This document shows positions 28,641 to 36,670 of a DNA stretch of 38,660 nucleotides, piece after piece. Location: the NCBI RefSeq assembly GCF_003248605.1, contig NZ_QFPF01000012.1:1-38660 (forward strand). Reading direction: 5' to 3'. Under the pieces are notes generated by a model. That model searched no databases and was not told where the DNA came from. It saw only the letters and a list, made by a program, of their open reading frames with translations. Origin of the DNA: Microbacterium sp. Lineage in GTDB: Bacteria; Actinomycetota; Actinomycetes; Actinomycetales; Microbacteriaceae. Both the position numbers and the translations under genes were made by a program. The stretch's first letter is position 1. Each line of letters begins with the position of its first letter.

Positions 28641-30151
28641 CTCGTCACCCGCGCGATCTCGGGCGAGGCGAAGAACCCGATGCCGAGCGCGTGCCACAGC
28701 GGCTCGAGGGCGGCCACGCGCACGCGGAACGACTCCCACGTCCGCTCCGCGGCGAGGGCCGACGAGGGGGACCACGCGATCTCCGCGGCGGTGGCGATGC
28801 GCGGGAAGACCATCTCGTCGATATCGGCGGGGGTGGCGATCGTCTCGGTCCACAGCGCCGCCTCGACGCCCCGCACACGGGCCTCGTCGAGGCCGTCGAT
28901 CACCGTCGCCGGATCCCAGTCGTAGGCGCGCTCGACGCTCGTGGGGCCATCGGCCCACGTCAGCCCCAGCCGGGTGCCGCCGTCGTACTTCATGTCGAGG
29001 TAGACCGCGTCGGCCGGCGAGAGGATCACGCCGCCGTCGAAGGCGCGCGCCGCGTCGTCCTGGCCGTCGACGGGGGAGCGCAGACCCCAGTACTGCCCGA
29101 CCGTCCCGGCCGGCAGGCCCCCGACAAGGCCCGCCTCGTGCCAGGCGATCGGCGTCTTGCCGGCCGCCGCGACCGCCTCGGCCGCGTGGCGCACGAAGGC
29201 CGCGTAGTCCGACGGGTCCGTGCCGTGCGCCTCGTCGCCGCCGATGTGCACGTACGGGCCGGGCGTGAGCGCGGCGACCTCCGCGACGACATCCCTCACG
29301 AAGCCCTCGACCCGTGGGTCGCCGATGCGCAGCGACGAGAACCCGACCGCCCACCCCGCGTACGGCTCGCCGGCCGCCGGCAGTTCCTGGTCGAGCTCCG
29401 TGGCCTGCGCGCGCAGGTCGTCGGTGAGCACTGGCGCGGCGGCGAGGTGGGGGTAGGCGACGCCGACGGCGTGCGTGTGCCCCGGCATGTCGATCTCGGG
29501 CACCACGGTCATGTGCCGGGCGGCGGCGTGCGCGACGATCCCGCGGTAGTCCTCGCGGGTGAAGAACCCGCCGGGGTCGCCGTTCGCCGAGCCCGATGCC
29601 GCGACCTCCGTCAGGCGCGGCCAGGCATCGATGTGGAGCCGCCACCCCTGGTCGTCCGTCAGATGCAGGTGCAGCGTGTTGAGCTTGAGCGCTGCCGCCC
29701 GGTCGATCAGCGCACAGACGGTCTCGACGCCGAAGAAGTGCCGCGCGACATCCAGCATCAGGCCGCGGTGCGCGAACCGCGGCGCGTCCTCGATATCGAT
29801 CGCCGGCACCCGCCATCCGTCCCCGGGCGCGGGGCGCAGCAGCTGCACGAGCGTCTGCGCGCCGTAGAAGAGCCCGGCCTCGGTCGGAGCGGCGATGTCG
29901 ATCCGATCCCCGTCCGCGCGGAGGCGGTATCCCTCGGGATGCTCGCTCGCCTCTTCCGCCAGGCGCAGGCTCACGGTCGCCGCGTCGTGGGCGACCGAGC
30001 GGATGCCGGAGTCCCATCCCGCGCGTGCGCCGATCGCCGCGCGCAGCCATGCGGTGTCGAACGTCGCCGGGGCATCGATGACGAACCCGGGCGCGAGGCG
30101 CACGGCCAGCCCTCCCGGCACGTCGTCGACTCGAGCCGGGTACGGGATCAT
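28637..30151 (-). CDS. Cytoplasmic beta-N-acetylhexosaminidase, GH20
   Basis: 504 residues. The N-terminal GH20b-like domain (about 1-120) precedes the catalytic barrel, which has FAHRGLMLDVARHFF, LKLNTLHLHLTDDQGWRLHI, VVPEIDMPGHTHAV and the catalytic pair D306-E307 in YVHIGGDEAHG. GH20 enzymes release terminal GlcNAc or GalNAc by substrate-assisted catalysis. There is no signal peptide (start MIPYPARVDD), so it should act inside the cell on imported chito-oligosaccharides. ATG 30151 is chosen because a minus-strand TAGGGT hexamer lies 7 bases upstream; a longer frame starts beyond that promoter. It is first in the operon with nagA and shares the CTAACAAAC word with the ROK regulator's operator. 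Confidence 0.94.
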   Translation of the reverse strand: MIPYPARVDDVPGGLAVRLAPGFVIDAPATFDTAWLRAAIGARAGWDSGIRSVAHDAATVSLRLAEEASEHPEGYRLRADGDRIDIAAPTEAGLFYGAQTLVQLLRPAPGDGWRVPAIDIEDAPRFAHRGLMLDVARHFFGVETVCALIDRAAALKLNTLHLHLTDDQGWRLHIDAWPRLTEVAASGSANGDPGGFFTREDYRGIVAHAAARHMTVVPEIDMPGHTHAVGVAYPHLAAAPVLTDDLRAQATELDQELPAAGEPYAGWAVGFSSLRIGDPRVEGFVRDVVAEVAALTPGPYVHIGGDEAHGTDPSDYAAFVRHAAEAVAAAGKTPIAWHEAGLVGGLPAGTVGQYWGLRSPVDGQDDAARAFDGGVILSPADAVYLDMKYDGGTRLGLTWADGPTSVERAYDWDPATVIDGLDEARVRGVEAALWTETIATPADIDEMVFPRIATAAEIAWSPSSALAAERTWESFRVRVAALEPLWHALGIGFFASPEIARVTR

Positions 30152-30171
30152 GTAAGGAACCCTAACAAACT
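30152..30171 (-). promoter_or_regulatory. Promoter and candidate ROK operator of the hexosaminidase-nagA operon
   Basis: On the minus strand the bases read AGTTTGTTAGGGTTCCTTAC, then ATG. TAGGGT is a -10 hexamer 7 bases before the start codon, overlapping TTTGTTAG. CTAACAAAC on the plus strand (30162-30170) is identical to nine bases of the inverted repeat before the ROK regulator (17068-17076 region). The other half-site (CCTTAC) is only a partial match. Confidence 0.55.
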
Positions 30172-30212
30172 GGCGACAGCATCCACCAGGGCTTCGTGTC
30201 GCCGCCATCCGG

Positions 30213-30218
30213 TATGCT
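30213..30218 (+). promoter_or_regulatory. Probable -10 element (TATGCT) of glyA
   Basis: TATGCT lies just upstream of the riboswitch aptamer, so the RNA would begin near 30224. The -35 is not clear (TTCGTG at 30193 gives a short 14-base spacer). Confidence 0.5.
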
Positions 30219-30221
30219 CTA

Positions 30222-30303
30222 CCCGTCGCGACTGGCGTTTGGGTGGGTCACCACCGGGGAGCGGCTGACAACGGCATTCGACCGTACGCCTGGGTCGATG
30301 TAG
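30222..30303 (+). promoter_or_regulatory. ZTP/ZMP riboswitch (pfl motif) upstream of glyA
   Basis: The hallmark elements appear in order: CGCGACTGGCG (30228-30238), the hairpin GGTGG-GTCA-CCACC (30242-30255), the invariant GGGGAGCG (30256-30263), a linker, and the second domain with ACGCCTGGGTCGATG (30286-30300). These match the pfl motif consensus, which senses ZTP or ZMP and controls one-carbon genes such as glyA and folD. The aptamer ends 34 bases before the glyA start. Whether it acts on transcription or on translation is not clear; the AGGAGG at 30327-30332 is downstream of the aptamer. Confidence 0.88.
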
Positions 30304-30337
30304 AACCCTGCTGCAAGCCGTCGTCCAGGAGGCCGCT

Positions 30338-31612
30338 ATGACCGATCCGCTCTTCTCCGCCCCCCTCTCCGAGGTCGATCCCGAGATCGCGCAGGTGCTC
30401 CAGCGCGAACTCGACCGCCAGCGCGGGTACCTCGAGATGATCGCGTCCGAGAACTTCGTGCCGGTCTCGGTGCTGCAGTCGCAGGGCTCGGTGCTCACCA
30501 ACAAGTACGCCGAGGGCTACCCCGGCCGCCGCTACTACGGCGGCTGCGAAGAGGTGGACGTGGCCGAAGAGCTCGCCATCGAACGGGCCAAGAGCCTGTT
30601 CGGCGCGCAGTTCGCCAACGTGCAGCCGCACTCGGGAGCGACGGCCAACGCTGCGGTGCTCCACGCGATCGCGCGTCCCGGCGACACGCTGCTGGGTCTT
30701 TCGCTCGATCACGGCGGGCACCTCACGCACGGCATGAAGATCAACTTCTCGGGCCGCCTGTACGACATCGTCGCGTACGGCGTCGACCCCGAGACCTCGC
30801 TCGTCGACATGGCCGAGGTGCGCCGCCTCGCGCTCGAGCACAAGCCGAAGGTGATCATCGCGGGTTGGTCGGCCTACCCCCGCCAGCTCGACTTCGCCGC
30901 CTTCCGCGCCATCGCCGACGAGGTGGGCGCCTACCTCTGGGTCGACATGGCGCACTTCGCCGGGCTCGTCGCCGCAGGCCTCCACCCCTCGCCCGTGCCG
31001 CATGCGCACGTCGTCTCCTCCACGGTGCACAAGACCATCGGCGGCCCGCGGTCGGGCTTCATCCTGACCGACGACGCCGACCTGGCCAAGAAGATCAACA
31101 CGGCGGTCTTCCCGGGCCAGCAGGGCGGCCCGCTGATGCACGTGATCGCGGCGAAGGCGACGGCGTTCAAGATCGCCGCCTCCGACGCGTTCAAAGACCG
31201 CCAGGCCCGTACGGTGCGGGGCGCCGCGATCCTCGCCGAGCGGCTGACGCAGCAGGATGTCGCGGATGCCGGCATCACCCTGCGCTCGGGCGGTACCGAT
31301 GTGCACCTCGTGCTCGTCGACCTGCGCGACGCGGCGATCGACGGCAAGCAGGCCGAAGATCTGCTGCACGAGATCCACATCACCGTCAACCGCAACTCGG
31401 TGCCGAACGACCCGCGCCCCCCGATGGTCACGTCGGGTCTGCGCATCGGCACGCCCGCGCTCGCGACGCGCGGTTTCGGCGAGGCCGAGTTCGCCGAGGT
31501 GGCCGACATCATCGCGCTCGCGCTGTTGCCGGGCTCCGACGTGCAGGCGCTGCGCGCGCGGGTGGCCGCTCTGACGGCCGCGTTCCCGCTGTACCCCGGC
31601 CTCGAGCAGTAG
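30338..31612 (+). CDS. glyA: Serine hydroxymethyltransferase
   Basis: 424 residues, the usual length. PLP enzyme that interconverts serine and glycine, charging THF with a methylene group. Motifs: [20 protein letters not shown] at about residue 33, [46 protein letters not shown], and the PLP lysine K232 in [14 protein letters not shown]. The ATG at 30338 has a strong AGGAGG six bases upstream. Preceded by a ZTP riboswitch, which ties expression to 10-formyl-THF shortage sensed as ZMP accumulation; folD follows after a 122-base gap. Confidence 0.98.
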   Translation: MTDPLFSAPLSEVDPEIAQVLQRELDRQRGYLEMIASENFVPVSVLQSQGSVLTNKYAEGYPGRRYYGGCEEVDVAEELAIERAKSLFGAQFANVQPHSGATANAAVLHAIARPGDTLLGLSLDHGGHLTHGMKINFSGRLYDIVAYGVDPETSLVDMAEVRRLALEHKPKVIIAGWSAYPRQLDFAAFRAIADEVGAYLWVDMAHFAGLVAAGLHPSPVPHAHVVSSTVHKTIGGPRSGFILTDDADLAKKINTAVFPGQQGGPLMHVIAAKATAFKIAASDAFKDRQARTVRGAAILAERLTQQDVADAGITLRSGGTDVHLVLVDLRDAAIDGKQAEDLLHEIHITVNRNSVPNDPRPPMVTSGLRIGTPALATRGFGEAEFAEVADIIALALLPGSDVQALRARVAALTAAFPLYPGLEQ

Positions 31613-31677
31613 TCGGGGCTGGTGGGGCGCGTCCGCCGCACCTAAGATCGGTGTCGGCGGATCACTATGGACATAGG

Positions 31678-31683
31678 TATTCT
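31678..31683 (+). promoter_or_regulatory. Possible -10 element (TATTCT) in the glyA-folD gap
   Basis: TATTCT 51 bases before the folD ATG could be a second promoter for folD. A small stem CGACGC/GCGTCG (about 31692-31710) follows. No good -35 is seen, so readthrough from the riboswitch-controlled glyA transcript is equally likely. Confidence 0.3.
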
Positions 31684-31734
31684 GCGATGCCGCGACGCGA
31701 CGATGCGTCGTGTACCTCGAGACGGGAGATTCGG

Positions 31735-32622
31735 ATGACGGCGAACAAGCTCGACGGAACGGCTACGGCCGCGGCCATCAAGGAGGAGCTGCGCACGCGC
31801 GTGGCGGCGCTGGCCGAGCGGGGCATCGTCCCGGGTCTGGGCACGCTCCTCGTGGGCGATGACCCGGGATCGCGGTCGTACGTGACGGGCAAGCATCGCG
31901 ACTGTGCCGAGGTCGGCGTGGCCTCGATTCAGGTCGAGCTTCCGGCGTCGGCGAGCTTCGAGGAGATCGCCGACGCGGTGCGCGCGCTCAACGACGACCC
32001 GGCCGTCACGGGCTTCATCACGCAGCTGCCGCTTCCGGCCGGCATCGATGAGAACACGATCATCGAGATGATCGACCCGGCGAAGGATGCCGACGGCCTG
32101 CACCCGACGAATCTCGGTCGCCTCGTGCTCGGCGTCGACCCCGCGACGGCCGTCGCCGGGCCCCTGCCCTGCACGCCGCGCGGCGTCATCGAGCTGCTCG
32201 AGCGCCACGGCGTGGGCTTGGCCGGAAAGCACGTAGTCGTCATCGGGCGCGGTATCACCGTCGGCCGCCCCCTGGGACTGCTGCTCACCCGACGCGGCAC
32301 CGACGCGACAGTGACCCTGACGCACTCGCGCACACCCGACCTCGCCGAGCACGTCCGCCGCGCCGACGTCGTCGTCGCCGCGGTGGGCGTTCCGCACCTG
32401 GTCAAGGCCGATTGGATCAAGCCCGGCGCCGCCGTGCTCGACGTCGGGGTGACGCGCACCGGCACGAGCGCATCGGGCAAGGCGAAGCTCTCGGGCGACA
32501 TCGATCCGGCCGTCGCCGAGGTCGCGGGGTGGCTCTCGCCCAACCCCGGCGGGGTGGGGCCGATGACCCGCGCGCTGCTCGTGGCGAACGTCGTCGAATC
32601 CGCCGAGCGCCTCGCCGGCTGA
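31735..32622 (+). CDS. folD: Methylene-THF dehydrogenase / methenyl-THF cyclohydrolase
   Basis: 295 residues. Bifunctional enzyme making 10-formyl-THF from 5,10-methylene-THF. Features: [20 protein letters not shown] with catalytic Lys53, [32 protein letters not shown], the NADP loop [17 protein letters not shown], and [18 protein letters not shown] near the end. ATG 31735 ([20 protein letters not shown]) is chosen since GGGAG lies about 8 bases upstream and the longer frame overlaps glyA. It supplies the formyl donor to PurN and PurH encoded in the same window, and is downstream of the ZTP riboswitch-glyA unit. Convergent with the amino-acid importer genes; a palindromic repeat lies in between. 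Confidence 0.97.
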   Translation: MTANKLDGTATAAAIKEELRTRVAALAERGIVPGLGTLLVGDDPGSRSYVTGKHRDCAEVGVASIQVELPASASFEEIADAVRALNDDPAVTGFITQLPLPAGIDENTIIEMIDPAKDADGLHPTNLGRLVLGVDPATAVAGPLPCTPRGVIELLERHGVGLAGKHVVVIGRGITVGRPLGLLLTRRGTDATVTLTHSRTPDLAEHVRRADVVVAAVGVPHLVKADWIKPGAAVLDVGVTRTGTSASGKAKLSGDIDPAVAEVAGWLSPNPGGVGPMTRALLVANVVESAERLAG

Positions 32623-32625
32623 GTC

Positions 32626-32702
32626 GCGAGAACAGGCGACGCGGCGAGAACAGGACGATTCGGGCCCGATGCTCCTGTTCTGGGCCCCACTCCTGTTCTC
32701 GA
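32626..32702. repeat. Dispersed palindromic element (copy 2) between folD and the amino-acid ABC genes
   Basis: Two direct units CGAGAACAGG (32627-32636) and CGAGAACAGGA (32644-32654) are followed by two inverted units TCCTGTTCT (32673-32681) and TCCTGTTCTCG (32691-32701), giving nested hairpins. The same words and the flanking CGACGCGG occur in copy 1 inside the alkA gene (6897-6959). It fills nearly the whole space between two convergent genes and may also stop transcription. Confidence 0.85.
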
Positions 32703-32726
32703 CCCCACTTCCGCGCGAGCCGCGGC

Positions 32727-33461
32727 TCAGGCGGTGAAGCGGGCCAGGAACGCCCGCGTGCGCGCCTCGCGCGGTGCGCCGAAGACCTCGGCGGGGGTGC
32801 CCTCCTCGAGCACGCGGCCCTGATCGAGGAACAGCACACGGTGGGCGACGTCGCGCGCGAACGCCATCTCGTGCGTCGCCATCAGGATCGTGGTGCCGTC
32901 CTCGGCGAGTGAGCGCACAAGCTCCAGCACCTCGCCCACGAGCTCCGGGTCGAGGGCGGAGGTGACCTCGTCCAGCAGCAGCACCTCGGGGTCGGTCGCG
33001 ATCGCCCGCGCGATCGCCACGCGCTGCTGCTGGCCGCCCGAGAGCCGGTCGGGGTGTTCGCGCGCCTTGTCGGCGAGTCCGACCCGTTCGAGGATCGCAA
33101 GGCCGCGGGACTCGGCATCCCGTCGCCTCTCCCGCCGCACCACTCGCGAGGCGAGGGTGACGTTGTCGAGCGCCGAGAGGTGCGGAAAGAGGTTGTACGC
33201 CTGGAAGACGATGCCCAGGCGCGCGCGCACCCGGTTCGCGTCGATGCGCGGGTCGGAGATGTCGGTGTCGCCGAGCAGGATCTGGCCGTCGTCGATCGGC
33301 TCGAGCAGATCGAGGCAGCGCAGCAGCGTCGACTTGCCCGATCCGCTCGCACCGATGACCGCGACGACCTCGTGGGCGGCGAGGTCGAGCGAGACGCCGC
33401 GCAGCACGGGGCGCTCGCCGAAGGACTTGTGCAGATCGAAGGCCCGCAGCAGCACGGTCAC
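32727..33461 (-). CDS. Polar amino acid ABC transporter ATP-binding protein
   Basis: 244 residues, GlnQ/HisP type. Walker A GASGSGKSTLLRCLDLLEPI (about 36-55), Q-loop in GIVFQAYNLFPHLSAL, signature LSGGQQQRVAIARAIA, Walker B VLLLDEVTSALDPE, and H-loop MATHEMAFARDVAHRV. The C-terminal EVFGAPREARTRAFLARF is the usual end of this family. It powers import by the permease and binding protein encoded upstream. GTG at 33461 overlaps the permease stop (GTGA). Last gene of a three-gene minus-strand operon. Confidence 0.95.
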   Translation of the reverse strand: MTVLLRAFDLHKSFGERPVLRGVSLDLAAHEVVAVIGASGSGKSTLLRCLDLLEPIDDGQILLGDTDISDPRIDANRVRARLGIVFQAYNLFPHLSALDNVTLASRVVRRERRRDAESRGLAILERVGLADKAREHPDRLSGGQQQRVAIARAIATDPEVLLLDEVTSALDPELVGEVLELVRSLAEDGTTILMATHEMAFARDVAHRVLFLDQGRVLEEGTPAEVFGAPREARTRAFLARFTA

Positions 33462-34303
33462 AGCAGCGCTCCCGACTGCTCGCGGCGACGCAGCCTCGCC
33501 GCGTACCAGTCCGTCAGGCGGATCGTCGGGATCGCGAGCAGGATGAACAGGATGCCGGCGACGACGTACGGGGTGAAGTTGTAGGTCTGCGACGACTCGA
33601 TGCGCGCCGCGAGCACGGCGTCGGTGGCCCCCAGGATCGAGATGAGTCCGACATCCTTCTGCATGGCGACGAAGTCGTTCATGAGCGGAGGCGTGATGCG
33701 GCGGAACGCCTGCGGCAGCACCACGCGCCGCAGCGTCTGGGCGTATCCGAGACCGAGAGCCCGGGCGGCGAGGCGCTGGGAGGGATGCACCGACTCGATG
33801 CCCGCGCGGATCACCTCGGCGACGTACGCCGAGTAGGTGAGGGTCACGGCGATCGTGCCGAGCACGATCACGGGGATGCGCTCACCCGACAGGGTCGGCA
33901 GGCCGAAGCCGACGAGGTAGAGCACGATGATGAACGGCAGGCCCCGGAAGATGTCGGTGTAGGCGGCGGCGAGGGCCCGCAGGGGAACGAAGACGGGCCC
34001 CTGCAGCGTGCGCAGCAGCGCGATCGCCAGCGCGACCACACCGACCGTCACGACCGACAGCCCGAGAACCTGCAGATTGAGCAGGAACCCGGCCCACACC
34101 GCGGGAAGCGCATCCCACGCGATGGCGGGGTCGAAGAACGCCTGCTGTACCCCCGCCCAGCCGGGGGTGTTGATCACGGTGACCCAGACGATCAGCGCGA
34201 AGGCGAGCGATGACGCGATCGCGACCAGCACCGAGCGCTGCGACTGGCGTGCGCGGTACGCGCGCCGGTCGAGCTCGAGCTCGCTGGGGGAGTGATCGCT
34301 CAC
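33458..34303 (-). CDS. Polar amino acid ABC transporter permease
   Basis: 281 residues, HisM/GlnP type with about five or six membrane helices. The N-terminus is cytoplasmic and basic (RRAYRARQSQR), followed by VAIASSLAFALIVWVTVI; the core has AAAYTDIFRGLPFIIVLYLV, and the EAA loop reads GIESVHPSQRLAARALGLGY then QTLRRVVLPQAFR, characteristic of amino-acid uptake permeases. A single permease gene implies a homodimer. GTG start at 34303. It sits 43 bases after the binding-protein stop and overlaps the ATPase gene by 4 bases. Substrate unknown (a polar or acidic amino acid is typical). Confidence 0.94.
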   Translation of the reverse strand: MSDHSPSELELDRRAYRARQSQRSVLVAIASSLAFALIVWVTVINTPGWAGVQQAFFDPAIAWDALPAVWAGFLLNLQVLGLSVVTVGVVALAIALLRTLQGPVFVPLRALAAAYTDIFRGLPFIIVLYLVGFGLPTLSGERIPVIVLGTIAVTLTYSAYVAEVIRAGIESVHPSQRLAARALGLGYAQTLRRVVLPQAFRRITPPLMNDFVAMQKDVGLISILGATDAVLAARIESSQTYNFTPYVVAGILFILLAIPTIRLTDWYAARLRRREQSGALL

Positions 34304-34346
34304 GGCTCGACGCTACCGGGCCGGCGGTGATCGGCGCCGCGCCGGG

Positions 34347-35180
34347 TCACTGCAGCAGCGTCACGCCCTGGCCGGCGCCCAGCCATTCGTCGGTGATCTC
34401 GGCGAGGGTGCCTCTCTCGCGCAGCTCGTCGATCGCTGCGGTGACGTCGTCGGTGAGGGGCGAGTCCTTCGACAGCACCACGCCCCACTCGTCGGGGATG
34501 CCGCCCGCCGGCAGCTCGCCGACGATGAAGGAGTCCTCGATGTACATCGCGGTCGCGAGGTACGCGGTGGGCAGGTCGATCACGAATGCGTCGATCTGGC
34601 CCGCGTTGAGGGCGGCGACGACGTCTTCGTTGGAGCCGAACAGCTGCGGGGCGGTGGTCGGCTGCACGACCTCTTCGAGCGTCTGGGCGCTCGTGGACCC
34701 CGCCATCGCGCCGATCACGATGTCTTTCAGCCCGTCGATCGAGTCGACGCCGTCGGCGGGTCCGCCCTCGACGGCGACGATGGCCTGGCTCGCCGCGTAG
34801 TAAGGCGATGAGAAGTCGACGGCCTGCGCCCGCTCCTCGGTGATCGTGTACTGCTGGATGTTGAAGTCGAAGTTCTTCGGACCCGGCGCGATCGCCGCCT
34901 CGAAGCTCGTGCGCACCCACTCGACCTCGTCGGCGGCGAAGCCCAGCTCGTCGGCGATCGCGTACGCGACGGCGGCTTCGAACCCCTCACCCGAGGTCGG
35001 GTCGTCGTCGATCACATAGGGGTAGTAGGCGATGTCGCCGGTCGCGATCGTGAGCGTGCCGGGGGTGACGTAGCCGGCGTCCTCCCCGTCGCCCGATCCG
35101 GCGTCCGAGGCGCAGCCGGCGAGAGCGAGGGCTGCGAGGGCGGCGCCCGCGGCGAGGGTGGCGAGGCGGGTGCGGGGCAT
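34347..35180 (-). CDS. Amino acid ABC transporter substrate-binding lipoprotein
   Basis: 277 residues. Signal peptide MPRTRLATLAAGAALAALAL with lipobox LAGC, then a family-3 solute-binding domain: TPGTLTIATGDIAYYPYVID, the EGFEAAVAYAIADELGF block, FDFNIQQYTITEERAQAVDF, and the closing DEWGVVLSKDSPLTDDVTAA. Family 3 proteins bind polar amino acids, but the ligand cannot be read here. ATG at 35180 is chosen over the in-frame TTG 12 bases upstream because GGAG lies at the right distance before it and the signal peptide then begins with the charged PRTR. First gene of the operon with permease and ATPase. The 166 bases upstream hold no clear promoter. Confidence 0.93.
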   Translation of the reverse strand: MPRTRLATLAAGAALAALALAGCASDAGSGDGEDAGYVTPGTLTIATGDIAYYPYVIDDDPTSGEGFEAAVAYAIADELGFAADEVEWVRTSFEAAIAPGPKNFDFNIQQYTITEERAQAVDFSSPYYAASQAIVAVEGGPADGVDSIDGLKDIVIGAMAGSTSAQTLEEVVQPTTAPQLFGSNEDVVAALNAGQIDAFVIDLPTAYLATAMYIEDSFIVGELPAGGIPDEWGVVLSKDSPLTDDVTAAIDELRERGTLAEITDEWLGAGQGVTLLQ

Positions 35181-35327
35181 GAGGGACTCCAAGGCGAGGG
35201 GTGCGGGGCGGCGGCTGCGGTGATCGCGAGAGCGCTCGACGGTGCGCGAGATCCCATTCTCCCCGCTCGCCGCCTCGGCGGGACGCGCGCGCGACGGATT
35301 GTTACCGGGCCGGCGGGCAGCGGCGCC

Positions 35328-35361
35328 GTTCAGAGCTCGTCGAGGTTCAGAGCTCGTCGAG
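35328..35361 (-). repeat. 17-bp tandem duplication across a stop codon
   Basis: GTTCAGAGCTCGTCGAG is present twice without gap (35328-35344 and 35345-35361). On the minus strand it encodes the end of the next gene (LDEL-stop); the second copy lies after the stop. Period 17 does not keep the frame, unlike the 18-bp case at 1698-1733. Confidence 0.85.
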
Positions 35362-35901
35362 CATGCGGCGCTGTTCGTCGGTCAGGCCGTCCTTCAGTTC
35401 ACGACGACCCGCGGATGCTGCCGGCGAATCGGGTGCCTGGGCCACAGCATCCACGGTGCTCCGCCCGCCCCGGACGCGAGCGGTTGCGGAGTCGTACAGC
35501 ACGCCTGCCCGTGCCTCGATACGGTCGTCGATGAGGTCGTAGATCGCCCACGCGATGAGGAGGGCGACCGGAGGCAGGACGTAGCCCCAGAACCAGCCGC
35601 TCACGTTCACCCGGGTCAGGACGACGACGAGCACCCAGACGATCAGGGCGACGACGAAGACGAGCCCGTACTGCACGAGCTTCTCGCCGATCTTGGTGCG
35701 CCGGTTCTGCGATTTCGCCGCCATGCCGCGGAACCAACGGTGGATGAGGGGCTTGAGCCAGATCGTCGCGGCGGTGAGGATGACGGCGGCCCAGAACGCC
35801 GCCCAACCCACGCTCACGCCCGGCGTGAGCCAGCCGATGAGCAGCAGCACGACGAGATCGAAGATGTACAGCGACGCGAAGCGCACGATCCAGGCCCTCA
35901 T
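35347..35901 (-). CDS. Four-helix small membrane protein, possibly holin-4-superfamily-like
   Basis: 184 residues. Four membrane helices are visible: FASLYIFDLVVLLLIGWL, VGWAAFWAAVILTAATIWL, YGLVFVVALIVWVLVVVL and GYVLPPVALLIAWAIYDLI; the C-terminal 50 residues are hydrophilic and end in EQRRMLDEL. The helix-2 pattern followed by KPLIHRWF recalls the phage-holin-4-like small membrane proteins common in actinobacteria, which are not phage genes in this context. Function unknown. ATG 35901 has GGAG five bases upstream; an upstream in-frame start is less convincing. Isolated between the amino-acid importer and the quinone reductase gene, all on the minus strand. Confidence 0.75.
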   Translation of the reverse strand: MRAWIVRFASLYIFDLVVLLLIGWLTPGVSVGWAAFWAAVILTAATIWLKPLIHRWFRGMAAKSQNRRTKIGEKLVQYGLVFVVALIVWVLVVVLTRVNVSGWFWGYVLPPVALLIAWAIYDLIDDRIEARAGVLYDSATARVRGGRSTVDAVAQAPDSPAASAGRRELKDGLTDEQRRMLDEL

Positions 35902-35959
35902 GTCTCCAGGGTGCCACCGCGGCGGGGGTGTGCGCACCCCGGCGCACGGTCCGGGAGCG

Positions 35960-36670
35960 TCACGCCCTCTCGGGCGTCGTCACGGGGGTTCTTGCCGCGT
36001 TCTCGCCCGCACCCTGGCCGGTGGATGAGCCGAGCCGTGCGTGTCGGCGGTCGGCGGAGACCGCCGCCACGCCGTCGAGTCCGCCCAGGCGTGCGGCCTG
36101 GTCGACCCATCCGCGCCGCGTGTCGTCGGTGCGGTGCCGCACCTCGGCGAAGCGCGTCACGCCGCGCGTGCGGATTCCGCAGTAGCCGAGGATCGCCCGC
36201 GTGAGGCTCGTCTCGGCCGCCCCACGGTACACGAACGCGTTCCAGGCGCGGGGGGAGTCCATCGTCATGACGATGCGCGCCGTGCGTCCGGTCAGCAGGC
36301 GGTCCCACAGCTTGCCCGCCGGGCGGTACCGGAACGCGAAGCCCGACAGCAGCACGCGGTCGATGAACGCCTTCATCGCTGCCGGGTATGTGCCCCACCA
36401 CTGCGGGTAGAACACTGCGATGTGGTCGGCCCAGCGCACGTCTTCGATGTAGGAGGCGACCTGCGGGTCGAGCGGGACGTCGGCGTCAGTGCGGGGCATG
36501 CGCAGTTCGTTGCGGGTGCGTGGATGCTCGGGCACGGGGTCGTGGGCGAGATCGATCACGCGCACCTCGGCGCCGCTCGCTCCGGCGGACCGCGCATAGG
36601 CGCCGGCGAGCGCGTGCGTGAGGGTGTCGGGCAGCGGTGTGCCGATCAGGACGAGGATGCGGGGGTTCAC
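35960..36670 (-). CDS. NAD(P)H dehydrogenase (quinone)-like flavodoxin-fold protein
   Basis: 236 residues. The flavodoxin_2 fold is seen as ILVLIGTPLPDTLTHALAGA (FMN phosphate region), EVRVIDLAHDP, IEDVRWADHIAVFYPQWWGT, then PAAMKAFIDRVLLSGFAFRY and TMDSPRAWN. This is the pattern of NQO/MdaB/KefF-type two-electron quinone reductases. The C-terminal 45 residues are an Ala/Arg-rich extension without family similarity. GTG at 36670 overlaps the stop of the upstream marR gene (GTGA), and GGGAACCCCC lies before it, so the reductase is translated together with its likely regulator. Typical role: detoxification of quinones or electrophiles sensed by the MarR protein. Confidence 0.9.
   Translation of the reverse strand: MNPRILVLIGTPLPDTLTHALAGAYARSAGASGAEVRVIDLAHDPVPEHPRTRNELRMPRTDADVPLDPQVASYIEDVRWADHIAVFYPQWWGTYPAAMKAFIDRVLLSGFAFRYRPAGKLWDRLLTGRTARIVMTMDSPRAWNAFVYRGAAETSLTRAILGYCGIRTRGVTRFAEVRHRTDDTRRGWVDQAARLGGLDGVAAVSADRRHARLGSSTGQGAGENAARTPVTTPERA

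Noticed and set aside
27471..30050. An apparent 859-residue nagA fusion on the minus strand
   Set aside because: Only the last 389 codons match NagA; the upstream part is Arg/Gly-rich out-of-frame reading of the hexosaminidase gene, whose stop overlaps the true nagA ATG.
35181..35327. Riboswitch or attenuator in the leader of the amino-acid importer
   Set aside because: No conserved aptamer motif or strong hairpin was found by eye.
35347..35901. Holin-like protein as sign of a prophage
   Set aside because: Only a loose similarity to small four-helix membrane proteins; no other phage genes nearby.
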